Origin: Pseudisothecium myosuroides
Taxonomy: Eukaryota; Streptophyta; Bryopsida; Hypnales; Lembophyllaceae
NCBI GenBank assembly: GCA_951799445.1
Contig: OX637292.1
Coordinates: 5,707,296-5,771,295, forward strand
Reading direction: 5' to 3'
Length of the DNA stretch: 64,000 nucleotides
Part shown: in pieces, positions 11,428-23,458 of the stretch
Layout of the letters: every line of letters begins with the position of its first letter
How positions within the stretch are numbered: the stretch's first letter is position 1
The notes under the pieces: generated by a model
The model's database searches: none
The model's input: the letters and a program-made list of their open reading frames with translations, nothing else
What the model was told of the DNA's origin: nothing
Program-made: the position numbers and the translations under genes

Positions 11428-12702
11428 ATGGGGGTTGTTACATTTGTTGGGCTTGCGGTTAATTCAACAAACAATGGTCAAGAAGACATTGACCTTTCAC
11501 CAACATCCTATCAACAAGCTCCAATCATGTTTTTTGTCATTGTTGGTTTGGCTTCTATGATATTACTTATTGTCATTGCTATTGCTTTATTGTGTTATTC
11601 GCATTATATGAATCGTTTGCAATATCGAAGTCAATTGAGGTCTCAAAATACATCCTCTATGAATCTATACTCTGAAAATGATTCAAGAAATTCTATTTCC
11701 ATATGGAGTAGTCCTGAAACACCCCACCAAACTACACCGGTGCTTTTTGTTTGTAACCCAGGACAAAGTAAACCAACATGTTTTGCTCAAAAGGCATCAT
11801 TAATACCTAATGACATTGCTCTTTCAGAGCACATGAATTACATTAATACAAATTATTTATACTTTCAAACAAGTGGTTTGCAAACACCAACTTCAATGTC
11901 ATCTTCAATACCAAGTTCAAGTCCTTTGTTGTTGCAACCTCAAGTAAGATTTGAACATACATTGGTTGAAAGAAATTCAACTACACACTCTTCCATATTA
12001 CTATCTCTTGAAACAAGTGCTAGTATCTCATCTCATGCTCCATTATCATTGTCATCTAATAATGAAACACTACCAAGTGTAATGGTAGTTAATAATGATT
12101 TGGACATACACAATACATACAAAGCTAATTCTATGAAAGTTACATCAAAGAATTTACAAGACCAATCAAATCCTTTTCAAAGTACGGATGAACAATCTCA
12201 ATCCTCTACTACCGATATTGTAAATATTCCTCCAACATCAAACATAGGAAATCTAGAATTTAAAAAACAAAAATTCAATGATTCCAATGAAAGAACACAA
12301 ATTTTCAACACAAATTCTTTTCCATCAACAAGTTATGCAAATTTTCCTCTGCAGAAATTGCAAAATATTGAAGAACCTCAGTCAGATTTTAAATTCCAAC
12401 CTCCTAATTTCATTAAACCTATCAATGTCATCATTCAAAGAGATTCAACAAGGCCCACAAATCTTCAATCCATCAAACAAATGGATGGCATAGAACACAA
12501 TTCTATTCCAAATTACTCTAGTATTTTAGCCACACCTTCAACTTCAACTTTACCACAAACTACAACAATGTCTAATTTTGAGCTGAAGTGTGAAACACAA
12601 ACAAACCAAATACAAAAAGAAGTTGTAGAAGTATTTGACAAAAATAACTCAATGCTTTTATTAGAGCCTTCCGTAAATGTTATCACTCATTCTATACAAT
12701 GA
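11428..12702 (+). CDS. GLUTAMINE DUMPER-like single-pass membrane protein
   Basis: An intronless ORF of 424 residues. A short polar N-terminus (1-30) is followed by one strong membrane segment at about 33-57, preceded by Pro32 and ending in a Cys-Tyr-Ser-His-Tyr boundary. Residues 105-120 (VLFVCNPGQSKPTCFA) resemble the VIMAG box that follows the membrane span in plant GLUTAMINE DUMPER proteins, which regulate amino-acid export at the plasma membrane together with LOG2-type ubiquitin ligases. The remaining 300 residues are Ser/Thr/Asn/Gln-rich and look disordered. Typical GDUs have only 100-160 residues, so this tail is very long. The family call rests on the order of membrane span then VIMAG-like box, and is moderately secure. 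The alternative is an unrelated lineage-specific receptor-like stub. Confidence 0.6.
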   Translation: MGVVTFVGLAVNSTNNGQEDIDLSPTSYQQAPIMFFVIVGLASMILLIVIAIALLCYSHYMNRLQYRSQLRSQNTSSMNLYSENDSRNSISIWSSPETPHQTTPVLFVCNPGQSKPTCFAQKASLIPNDIALSEHMNYINTNYLYFQTSGLQTPTSMSSSIPSSSPLLLQPQVRFEHTLVERNSTTHSSILLSLETSASISSHAPLSLSSNNETLPSVMVVNNDLDIHNTYKANSMKVTSKNLQDQSNPFQSTDEQSQSSTTDIVNIPPTSNIGNLEFKKQKFNDSNERTQIFNTNSFPSTSYANFPLQKLQNIEEPQSDFKFQPPNFIKPINVIIQRDSTRPTNLQSIKQMDGIEHNSIPNYSSILATPSTSTLPQTTTMSNFELKCETQTNQIQKEVVEVFDKNNSMLLLEPSVNVITHSIQ

Positions 12703-12792
12703 AATTTAAATTGTCTACTTACATATATGCATCAAATATATATGATTCCAATAGTACAATTGCACTAAAAATGATGGTAATAGAACTACTTA

Positions 12793-13360
12793 AGGGACGT
12801 TTCACACTACATCCAAGGTCCCAATTTTTAAAATCCTGATTTAAGGTCAATTATCAACTTTCTTAGTTTATAGAAGGTGAATAAAAAATATCAAATGTAG
12901 AACTTGGGGCATTATAGTGTGAAGGCCACTTATAATTTGTCTCTTGCATACTATTTTACAAAAATTATAGTAAGTGCTCAAAAAATGGGTCAAAATGTCA
13001 AAACCTTGATTTTAGAACCTTTTTAGCATTAAATCTGCTTTGGATACATTTACACAAAATTTCAGCCAATGGAGGTGGTTCACATGGTATTTTCTTCCTA
13101 AATTTACATTCAAAATAATAGATGGACTTGGAGGTTGAGTTAGATCTTTACTTTTGCTAAATCCAATTCGGCCTCCAAGTCCCACTTCATTGGCGTCCAA
13201 ACTCCCATAAGTATTGTCATGTAGGCGTTTGGGAGTAACTAGGGACATAGGACTTGAAATATAATGTGAAGCCTAAAGTCCCAAATTTCAACTCTCCACC
13301 AATTAGATATTGAGAATTCAGAAGAACTTGAGACTTGGGACTTTGGGTGAAACGCCCCTA
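12793..13360. mobile_element. MITE with GGGGCGTTTCAC-type terminal repeats (568 bp)
   Basis: The left end reads AGGGACGTTTCAC and then CCAAGGTCCCAA. The right end is its complement, TTGGGACTTTGGGTG then AAACGCCCCT. Flanking trinucleotides are TTA (left) and AAA (right), compatible with a decayed 3-bp duplication of a PIF/Harbinger (Tourist-like) element. No transposase is present. The element begins 90 bp after the GDU-like stop codon, so it may lie in that gene's 3' untranslated region. The minus ORFs inside it are spurious. Confidence 0.6.
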
Positions 13361-13794
13361 AAATTTTAAAAATGTTTATTGAATAAACTTGGATGATTGG
13401 AAGACTAAATATTCTACTTACTTTATCTAATTTAAGCACATCATAAGTAAGTGCATATTTTTCTAATTATTATTATTAGTGACATTTCATTATTCATAAA
13501 AAAGAACTGTTATGAAGTTGAAATATGAATGTAATAATTACAAGGTCCTTAATTATGTTTTTAGTAAAATTGATTTTGAAAACCCAAGTAGTCAATATAA
13601 CATTATTTATCTCATGGATTATATCGTCTTCCAATACTAAAGACTTTTATCTGTCATTATATATCTAAAGATCTTTTTAAGGCTTCTATTCAATTAGAAA
13701 GTATCCAAAGCTTTAAAACTAACCCAACGGAGCTTCTTCATATTTTTAGTGAAGAAGTAGTTCAAGAAATCCACAAAATGCACTTCAAATTTAA

Positions 13795-14258
13795 CTCCTA
13801 AAGGACTCGAGTACATTTGGCTCATTTTAAAAAAAGTACCACTTTTTGAATAAGAAAAATAAATTTAATGCGCAAATTTCAAATTCATAGCATTTGAAGT
13901 TAGAAAAAAAATTCAACGCTTCTTGACAAGTCAACAGACTTTAACCCCTCTTATAGTAAAAATTTTGCACTATACTTAGTTTATTTTGAAAATTGCACCC
14001 TACATTATATTAATTACTTGCTTGCAAAATTTCAAAATTGAAGATGATATTCTATAAGTTGTCCAAATTGCCTCCAAAAATTTGGATAACATAACTTTTG
14101 ATGTGGGCATCCAATCAATAAAATTCTTCATTACCAAGAACAGGGACATGTCTACATCTTGTGCCAAAATTTTCAAAAAGGTAAATTCAGTATTGATTTT
14201 GTAGAATTTTGCTAGAATTTTCAATAAGTTGTTCAATAACTACTTAATCTATTAGGGA
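13795..14258. mobile_element. Probable decayed TTAA-flanked element (464 bp)
   Basis: TTAA (13791-13794) is followed by CTCCTAAAGGACTCGAG. The proposed right edge CTATTAGGGA precedes TTAA (14259-14262). The interior contains ATAGCATTTGAAGTTAG and CATCTTGTG..AAAATTT words that recur in group I copies. The left end is good and the right end weak. Confidence 0.4.
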
Positions 14259-14927
14259 TTAAACAAAATCTTTAACTTAGAATGAGTAAATAAAACCCTT
14301 GTAATATTTGATGCATTTGGTAATAAAACAAAGGATTTTAGAATCTTTTAGAAAAAAATTAAAAATATCCTAAATACTACTCCGTAGTATTAATCTTTAG
14401 TATTGGATTCTACTACGGAATATAACACTACAATTGAACTAAAACAAATCTTTGCAAATTGGAAGCTATTAAGAAAAAAATAACCCTAAACTTCTAAAAA
14501 ATTTATTAGTTTGATGTTTAAAATTCTTATCAAATAGTGAAATTATTGATAAACTTAAAAAAAAGAATATTTTAAAGAATTTAGACACGATGAGATTTTG
14601 CCAAAGAATTGATGGAAGATTGCTTTTGAATGCTTAGAAATGTGTGTGCAAGAAAGCCTTTTTTACACATATATAGGGGACATGAAATTTTATAATTTAT
14701 TTATTCCCTTTTATACTACAGAATATAGATGTAGGGCTTCTACAAAAAGTGCCTCCAAAATAGGACCTTCAAGGGTGTTTGGATGTCCTAAAAGCTAAGA
14801 AAACCAAAAATATGGCAATTTAACAATATTGCATCTTATATTGGATAAGATTTTTCAAAAAAGTGATTTATATAAACTATAAGCACAAAAATAACATCTA
14901 CCATCACTTCAAGTATTTGCTCATTAA

Positions 14928-15865
14928 CCCCTAAAAGTTTGTAGCATTTTTGGGTTTAAAAACATCATTGCTTTTGAAGTAATATAGATCTGAATGTCAC
15001 TAAGGTACATAAATCTCAACCATACAATCTTGTAGTGTACATGTTTTAGATGACGTGAATCAAATTTGGAATCATTTGGCCACAAAGATTGCAAGATAAA
15101 ATGTTTTAGTATTGAAAAAGGATGTTGAAATTTTCCTAGCAATACATTAGAGGTGAAATTCAACTTTCTAAACTTACTCAAATGAAAAACTTTATACTAT
15201 AAAATACTTCAAAACTAGCATACAAACACATTGGTGAAAGAAAATATCATTCAAATGATTCACTGTGTCTACAAAATGGCTTTGAAATGTCAAGAAGTTG
15301 CAAAAAAGTTGCAAGAAAACATCTAAGGCTGACCCTCCTTCTACCAAAATGCTTCTTAGACTCTCATAACTTCTTGGATTGCTATGAGATTTAAATCACA
15401 CAAACTAGACTAGTATACAAAACTTTTTTAAAAAGATTATAAAAAACAAACACCATATAAAAAAGAAATAATCCGCCAAACTTCATTGTAATCCAAAAAT
15501 GTCCGGATTTTGAACTACAAATGGCTCCCAAACGTTCTTGAAAACAACTTGGATTGGCAGGAAATTTTTATTACAATAACTAGACTTCAAAGAAAATCTA
15601 ATCCAACAAATAGTATTGAAAACAAGTCTTCAAAGTTGTAGTCATCAAAATGGAGTCCGGTGAACTCAAATGAACTTTGAATGGCTCCCAAAAAATCAAT
15701 ACATCTTGGATTGATTTAAAAATTTTATCACACAAACTAGAAGAGAGGGCACAATTTTTCCAAGAAGTCTTATTTATTTTAGACATTGGATGCAAAAGTT
15801 ACAACACTTTGAAATGAAGTTTCAAACTATATGGGGACACTTTGGTCACCTTGGGTGCTTAGGAG
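14928..15865 (+). mobile_element. TTAA-flanked TIR element, group III (938 bp)
   Basis: TTAA (14924-14927) is followed by CCCCTAAAAGTTTGTAGC, and the right edge GGGTGCTTAGGAG is followed by TTAA (15866-15869). Positions 15265-15865 are homologous in the same orientation to 39415-40430, sharing CCTCCTTCTACCAAAATGC, ATCTTGGATTGAT and AAAGTTACAACACTTTGAA-like words. Only short spurious ORFs occur. Confidence 0.65.
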
Positions 15866-15869
15866 TTAA

Positions 15870-16105
15870 TTTAGAAATTATTAGTGTGCCTTGTGCCGTT
15901 GCCACATCCATAATCAAAGCTAAAAGTAATTTTCTAATTTTTAAGTTTATCAAAATTTCAAAATTTCATAACTTTCACACTGTAGGTTGAAACACCATGA
16001 AACAAAGCTCGTGGACCCATCCTTGCCAAGGTCTTTCCGATGATACCAAGAAAACAACCGGGGGATGCACGATCTAGGAGATCACAATGTAACAAACAAA
16101 CAAAC
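15870..16105 (-). mobile_element. Truncated copy of the group II TTAA element
   Basis: The reverse complement of 3650-3900 aligns here: TTAGTGTGCCTTGTG, ACAAAGCTCGTGGACCC, CTTGCCAAGG and AGGAGATCACAATG. It begins exactly at the right TTAA of the preceding element and lacks both proper termini. Confidence 0.5.
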
Positions 16106-18726
16106 AAAGACAATCATAATGGACATGCAATATGCGGCCCTAAATAGTACAAGTGTTTGATGCATTCTCTCTTTCAATAGTCTTTTTTTCTTTCATTTTA
16201 TATACCTTTGTATTACGTATTATGAAAATTCTAGGGTGTTTGAACTCAATTACATGTACTTTATTATAACAAGGACCGGATTTTTAGTACACACTGTGCA
16301 CCTAACAAAATTATTTCTTACCTGATAAATGTTTTGAAATAATCATATATTTTTTAAGAATGCATTACTTGTATATTTGAAGGGAATTTTGTCAAAAAAA
16401 ATGTTCTTAGATCATCATGCATTGTAAGGTAAAACAATCCATTGTAGTCAAAAGACCCATCACAGACACCTAGAGAATGACCCCATTACAAGTTTTTTTT
16501 CAATAAATGAGATTTGGGCCACAATCAATGTCTTAGGTGATGATATTAGAACTATTAGTGATTGCAATAGGAACTTCCAACTTTTGTGTATAAACTCATT
16601 GCAGGAAGTGGTTTTTTAAGGCCTTCATGTTGTGGCCATGTTAGAAAATATTGTGATTACTTTAAGTGAGTAAGATGAGCATCATGGATACAATTTTTGT
16701 TGATTTGGCGGTAGTCTAGAGATTCTTTTGGGCATCACACTTCAAAAATTCATAACAAATTTATACTTTGTCAAAAAAAATATAATTGCAATTGCTCTTT
16801 TTATTTCTCACACCTACCTTTATGTGGGATATTTTTTAATTCAACAATAACATCAGGGCAAACTTATAATTCTAACCATGCTGGTTTGTCCTAGCTGAGT
16901 GCATGTCTTTTCAAATTGAAAGAATTCAAGTGGAGTCTTGTAGAGTACCCGACTTATTTCTAACCACCCCTCCATTTTTGCAGTATAAGTGAATCTATTT
17001 CTGATTAGTTGCGGTTTGCATTATAGCTCACATAGAGCAAGACTAGTAGGAAGAACATAGATGTCCAAGAAATGTACATTGAAAGCATCGAATGATCACA
17101 ACGTGTACATTAAAAGCCACAATTATCATTTACATCGATTTTGTAACCAATCTACAATAAGAAATAGAATGACCTATATAACAAGAATTTTTTTTATGGA
17201 ATCTTCACGAAAAAAATTCATAGCAAATTCATTTTGAGGCAAAAAATGTAGAAAATTAGTTAATCCTTCTTAAATCTATTTCACTACACTAGAAGATTTT
17301 TTCCCTCTTCAAACCCATCCTGCAAATACACTCAATTCTTTAAGTGGTTGGAAATGGATTGTAAGCTTCTATTATATCATGAGATGTTCTTGATTGGTAA
17401 TCCTGCAAATCTGATATATGGGGATTCATAACTCATTATGTGCTAGATCAAGGCTTTTTTGTACTTTGTGAGAAAATTGCCGCGATGGCAAACAATTAAA
17501 AATTGGTGTGAAGCATTATTTTTCTACATTCATCCATCTTTTGGTCCAAAAAACACTTTTCAATTACATTCATGCACTTTTTCATCCAAATTAGGCAACT
17601 TCATCCACATTTTTAATGGAAATGAAAAATTTATAGTTAAAAACATTTATTTTTATCAGACAAAAGGGCAAAAGCAAGCTAGGGTGTACCAAAGCTAGCA
17701 GAAGTACAATTATAAAAGTCCATTTCATTTTTTGCATATGACTTCTAAATTTTTTTATTTTTTACTATAATTTCTTTATAGTTTGTTAAAGCAAAAGATG
17801 AAGAAATGTACTTGAATTTTTTTTTTGTATATTTAGATAAAATAACTTCAAAGATGATATCAAATTTTGATTTATTTCAATAAACTGTAGAATTAATAAT
17901 AATGAAAATTTACTCTATTGAAAGTTAGGCCATCCTTAGAAATACGTCTTATAATTATTTTGATAAGATAGATTTGTATAAAATTGATTTTAAGTATGTC
18001 TAATGCACCTCATAAAATTAATGCTATTTTTGATGAAATAATGATACATAAAAGTCTTTTCTTCACAGAATAAAACATAAATTCTATTAATACATACAAC
18101 AATCCCATTTACAACAACATATTTTATTTTGCATATTCTTCAAGCATCAAAATGATATTTTATGTTCTTGCATGAATTCAAAAGTCATTTCATAAAAGTT
18201 AATGGAATGTGACAATCCTCAAGTGAAGATTAATTAGTCCATAGCACATAAAATATTGAAAATTTATTTAATTCACCTATCAAAGATCGTAATTTATTAA
18301 ATATATAACATATTTATTGAGTCCTTTTAATTACAATCATACCATATGTTTATTTAATTTTCAAAAATGAAAGTATAATTAAAAAAATATGAACTGTGAC
18401 AATCTTTTATGTGTCTATCTAGCTTGCTTTTGCCCCAAAAATAGACATATATTTTGAAATGGTGCAATCTCACCCCATGGTGCCCCCCAGAAGGTTGGTG
18501 CCAAAAGGATATTGATCCCCATTGAATATGAATTACAGAGACAAGGTCATTGACATGGACAAATGGTCTAGTAGTGACCCTGATTACCAATCCACACCCA
18601 TGGCCAAAAGGCTTCATCTCTAACCTTGTAGTTTCCTAATTCTAATGCTCGTGGACTTCTATATATATGGTCATTGATAGTTCCTCTAGCAAGTTGAAAA
18701 TGTGGTGTGACTAAACGCGATTGTAA
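16106..18726. other. No gene recognised
   Basis: AT-rich DNA without supported coding sequence. Minus-strand ORFs around 18354-18759 have somewhat higher GC and could be a decayed gene fragment, but no domain or splice pattern was found. Confidence 0.4.
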
Positions 18727-18804
18727 CACTATAACAAAACTTGGTAAAAACAATTGCACCTAATTTTGAGTGCAGTTTTTTTTTTACCAAATTTTGTTAT
18801 AGTG
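18727..18804. mobile_element. 78-bp foldback with CACTATAACAAAA termini (CACTA-type)
   Basis: The element starts CACTATAACAAAACTTGGTA and ends TACCAAATTTTGTTATAGTG, so about 25 bp pair almost perfectly. The loop itself contains TGCAC..GTGCA, extending the hairpin to nearly the full length. Termini beginning CACTA and flanking TAA/TAC suggest a minimal derivative of an En/Spm (CACTA) transposon with a 3-bp target duplication. If transcribed, it would form a small-RNA-like stem. Confidence 0.7.
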
Positions 18805-19439
18805 TACATATTGGTTGTGTTTGCATTGGAAATACAACACCGTGGCTCACTTGATTGCTGCCCCTCACTTTGCTCTTTGTGTGCAGCCTTGTCTTGTGAA
18901 GCGTCTAGCCAATGGACTCTTACGTGAACCCATTGATCGAGTAGTACCAAAAAAAGCACCCACTAATCATGTTGAATAAGAGAAAGGACAAGTTCAGGCC
19001 ATTCGACCAACAAGCACTAGAATGCAACTATGGAGTGAAGAAGCATGTTCTAAAAACAACTACTAATATAAAGGTACATTTTGCTTTCTTCAATGCACGA
19101 ATAGTGTACATTTCAAGAGGTGGTTGCTTCTAATGACCATCGCGTTGCAACTTCAAAAATTTGTAACTAATTCCACAAAGGTCCCAAATATATAAAATGA
19201 CTTGGATTAGATGCCAATTCCATATCTCTTCCTATGAAAATTTATCTCAAAAATTTATTATAAATTGTTTCAAGGATTTTGGCTTCCCTCCAAAGGCAAT
19301 CAACTCTTAAAAGATTGCTTTGAGAGTGGACTACCTTACGAATGGAAGTAATACACTTACTATTGTACAGTGGAGAACAATTCATTTACAAATTGCCTAT
19401 TGTGCCATTAAATTTTCTTTTGCATAGTATAAAAAAGAA

Positions 19440-19660
19440 TTGGCATTTTTCATCTTGCAAAATGAACACTCAATTCTTACGCAATCCCAATCAAGCATAC
19501 CAAATTTCAGTTCCAAAAAACCAAAATTCCATTTTTTGGGAATTTTCAAAGCCATTTTTGGTGATTTCATGGTTTTACATAATATTTTATTGAAAAAAAT
19601 TGGTGATGAATTTTTCTAATTTGACTGCGTAGATATGTAGGGAACATCCATATGCACATC
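19440..19660 (+). repeat. Dispersed repeat C, copy 1 (pairs with 61680-61905)
   Basis: Same-orientation match to 61680-61905. Shared strings include GCATACCAAATTTCA, AAAATTCCATTTTT, ATTTCATGGTTTTACATA, and ATATGTAGGGAACATCCATA followed by TGCACATCTTTC. No coding capacity. Confidence 0.65.
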
Positions 19661-21483
19661 TTTCATATTAAAAAACACCCCATTAAGTAACAAAAATATA
19701 ATCTAGGAAGAGTTCAATTTGAAGAGTCATATGATTAAACTTTGTAAAATAGATTTCTCTATATTTAACTAAATTTTGACAAAGTAAATGTACCATCGTG
19801 TTCAAATGTACAAAATTAGTCACAATGTTACATTGGACGTCATTGTTGACATAAAAATAGGGTTTGTTATATTCGACCCTAAACCTAAAATCCGTCAACT
19901 TATATATCGATTGTTATATTAAAAGTCACCTAAAACATGGTTTTCTTATAGTAATAGTAAGATTTTCACTTGGGGTATTTTAGAAAAATTAGTATGAGCA
20001 AGGTAAAATGGAGAAAAATAGCCTCGAAGTTGAATTAAGTTAATTAAAATTAGAATCAAAATGGAGCAAAATAGCCTAGAAGTTGAATTAAGTTGATTGG
20101 ATGTGGACTAAGGCTGTCTGAATAGGCAAACCTTCCCTCCGGTCCACATGATTTTTTTGATTGATGGACACATTGAATGACCCTAATTCACTTGATGTGA
20201 CAACCTTAAAATTAGTAAAGCAATGCTGGCGGATCATAGGTAATTTTTGAAGGTAGCTACAGTGGGCAAAATATGCTATCATTAAGATTACCCCCCCCAT
20301 TCCCGAATAGTGACCCATACCCAACCTATAGGTGCAGTTATTTCCAACCAAGGTTGCACCAGATTTTGGAAGCTTAGAATGTTTTTGTTTTTTTTCCTTT
20401 TCAAGATTGGAATTAATAAATTCATGGCACATGTCCCAAGTTGTGAGAAAAAAAGTAGGAAATAATGAGTAGGAAAAAAGTTCTTGAATGATTGGAATTG
20501 GAAGAGTCTAGACATTAATTGGCCATGGGTCCGAAGCACTTTTTGCCTCCCAAAATTCATAATAATTTCAGATTAAGTGATAAAACTACCAATTATGTTG
20601 GAATTGCTTATTCAATTGGTTATAGGAGGTTCTGCCTTAGCATTGTTTTATGTTATAGAGTTTTAGCTATTATAATTTTATATGGATCTAATTTAGTTGT
20701 CATGATTGTTCAAGAAATGAGATGGTGTAGTACTCGATGTTGCATAAGGAAACAAATGTGAGGTGCCTAGCATTGACCCTCAAAGCTCTAACTAGTATTA
20801 CTAGTGCACCATTGGAAAAAGGCCCAATTGCCACTATTGCACTCACCAAGTCCCCTCCCATGGATCAAGAATCAAGGTACATTTTGACCTTAATAGGATC
20901 AATCATGTAATATTTGATAGCAAGGTAGTCATGTAATAAGAAGATTTATCACTCATTATTAGCTTGTCAGTAAATTGTGATCATTGAAAGATATTTATTG
21001 TTTTGGAGTAAGTGTTGATGTTTTAATCATGAAATCTTTTGCATCTTTCACAAACAAGTTGAAGTTGTAATTCTGTTTGATCTTAAAAGCTTTCAAATGA
21101 TAAGAATAAAAATTGTATTTTCACTGAAATTTGAATTTAAATCTTCAAAACAGATTTCAATCAAATTTGTAAATGTTTTTCAAATTTGAAAATATAGACA
21201 ATTTATAATCTTGAATCTTATCATTGTGTTTGTGAGGCAAACTTCAAAAGTTATGGAACTTGTGTTTTGTAAAATATTTGTGTTTTGTTCAAAGCATTAA
21301 GGATTAGATTATAGACCCATTGTGAATCTAATGAATATTAAATTTTCAACCATATAAATGATTAATAACTAAAAAAAATTAAATGCTTGGATGAATAAAA
21401 AATATTGAGTCCTTGTATATAAGAGACATCTTTGAATTCATTCATCATCCACGATGTGAATGTTGAGACGATTAGGAGTTTAA
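19661..21483. other. No gene recognised
   Basis: AT-rich intergenic sequence. Several ORFs of 70-114 codons on both strands (19683-20761) overlap one another and lack motifs. Nothing here is supported. Confidence 0.4.
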
Positions 21484-23264
21484 CTTCTAAAGGACTAAAG
21501 AACCGCTTTGGGTCTTTGAGAACCCACGTTGTCTATATTCACTGCATATTTTGGAATTTTTGCATGAGACTTTTTGGATAAATGCTAATCTTCTTAATCT
21601 ATGTATAAAGCTTTGTTTACATCAGTTTTATAAATATTGCAAAAGTTAGAAGTTTTTTTATCTTCATGTCAAATCAAGAAGATAAAAATGTATTCTGAAA
21701 GAGATGAATTAATTTACTAGATTGTATTCATTGATAACTACTCAAAAACATTTAAATCATTCATTTTCAAATAATGAGGTGAAAGTTATGAAGATTTTTA
21801 TGTTGTGGACAATGAAGGTAGAAAAATCATATGAAGCTGTTTTTTGAACTCAATTTAAATTTTATCCATATAAAAGCAAAAGCATTGGATACAAATTGTT
21901 TTTTGGAACATTCTCACAATTGGAATTAATGACCCTCAAATTCTTGTAAAAGTTATTAGTGGTTTAGTTTTTTTTCCAATAGTATCACCTTCTATTTTAT
22001 AATTTTGTAAAAGATGAATATGAAAGTTCTTTTTAAAAAAAAATTCTATATATTTTCAACCTATATTCCAACATATTGACTAAATCATACAAGTTCTGGA
22101 CATATGCATTTTTTCCTAAAAATCTTGGAAGACAAAACTTCACCTTTAGGAAGGGCTAGAAATATCTACTATATGAAGTTTAGGCACATTAAACTCGCAG
22201 TTGATGGAAGGGTTCATTCAACTTTTTGGAAAGATGTACTTGAACAAATTCATTAAGCCCTAAAGGCCCAAGGCATTTTCTGGCTCCGAAACCACTGAAA
22301 ACTGCCATTTCTGCTGCGATCACTCCCTAAACCGATTTTTTTTTTTAGAATCTAACCGTAGGATCTTGTACTTCACTTGTCTCAGATCATTTGGTAAAAA
22401 TTTCATGAAGTTTGACCATACGGATTGGAGGATATTAGCGTTTGAAGTTGGAAAAAGAAGTTTTTTTGAACTCTGGATTGCAATTTCAGATGACTTTGAC
22501 GGCCATTTGTGGATTTTTTTTGCACTACACACCATAAAGTTAAAATTTTTTATGTTGAACATTTGAGTTGAGAGTCAGGGAAAAAAATTTCAGAATGTCA
22601 AAACTTGATTTTCACATATAAAAAAATTGTTAAGTAGAAGTAGGTCCAAAATTGAACAAAACACTAAATCTTCAATAGCTCTTAGATGGAATTAAAAACC
22701 CATAATCCCAACGGTGGGATTGTTCTTGCAAACAAACTTAACCTTTTCAAAAAAAATAATTTGAATTTTTTTGAAAATTGCATTCAAAAATGAATTTTAT
22801 AAGTTGTTTTTTGAAGAAGACGCTTAGATTGTCCGAAAAACAAGATTGTCCATAACTTTCTCATTCTGAGTCCAAATAGAATGAATCAAAGCTTCAAATA
22901 TAGACAAAAACATGATCTTTGAGAAAAAAATCAAAAAAAAAAATTCAATTTTTTAAAGTTTTTTTTTTGCTCGGCAAACTGCTTTTTTGACTTCAGGCGG
23001 CATAACTTTTTTTCCCAAGCACCGATTGAAAAAAAAATTATATTTTCTATTTCCTATCTTCAAAAAAAGTTTAAAAAAATCAGGTCGAAATTTCAGGTCA
23101 CATGAGCCTGCCCAAAATCCCAAGTGTCCCCCGAGGGGACTTTGGGCCTTTAGGGGTTAAAGGATCCTATGGTTAGTTTGTTAATAAATAAATAAAGATG
23201 AAGATTTTAGCGTTGCTTTGGAGACGAGTAGTTTTGGACCTCTAAACATTGAAGAACTCAAGGG
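21484..23264 (+). mobile_element. TTAA-flanked element, group IV, split by a nested insertion
   Basis: TTAA (21480-21483) is followed by CTTCTAAAGGACTAAAG. The right end AACTCAAGGGG is followed by TTAG (23265-23268), a one-base decay of TTAA. Without the nested 22257-23156 element plus one TTAA, its length is about 877 bp. The part before the insertion (21640-22252) and the part after it (23161-23264) are both homologous to the uninterrupted relative at 34605-35314. Confidence 0.6.
22257..23156 (+). mobile_element. TTAA-flanked TIR element, group I (900 bp), nested
   Basis: TTAA (22253-22256) is followed by GCCCTAAAGGCCCAAGG. The right end CTTTGGGCCTTTAGGGG is followed by TTAA (23157-23160), giving the best terminal inverted repeat in the window (about 17 bp). 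The flanks GATGTACTTGAACAAATTCA and AGGATCCTATGG are contiguous in the relative at 35170-35220, which lacks this element. That identifies the insertion point and a single TTAA target. The interior matches 1430-2341 and 60011-60894. Confidence 0.8.
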
Positions 23265-23271
23265 GTTAGTA

Positions 23272-23456
23272 CAGTAGAACCTCTCTAAGTCGATAGAGTT
23301 GGGACCGGTCTGACACATTGAGTTAGAGAGGCTATTACATTAGGTAGGGTCATCATGTTCACATGTGGTTCATATTGTTAAGTTGGGACTGGCAATCAAT
23401 ACTTCCTGACAACGCTTTATTGACTTAGAGAGGATCGACTTAGAGAGGTTCTATTG
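23272..23456. mobile_element. pogo/Tc1-mariner-like MITE (185 bp)
   Basis: The left terminus CAGTAGAACCTCTCTAAGTC and right terminus GACTTAGAGAGGTTCTATTG are near-perfect inverted repeats of about 24 bp. TA flanks both sides (23270-23271 and 23457-23458). The CAGTA(G/A)AACCTCT motif with TA target is characteristic of pogo-derived plant MITEs such as the Emigrant type. It begins 8 bp after the end of the TTAA element. Confidence 0.8.
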
Positions 23457-23458
23457 TA

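Noticed and set aside
14376..14420. Short inverted repeat around TACTCCGTAGTA / CTACTACGGA
   Set aside because: Arms of only about 10-15 bp, no target duplication and no second copy noticed, so it may be chance.
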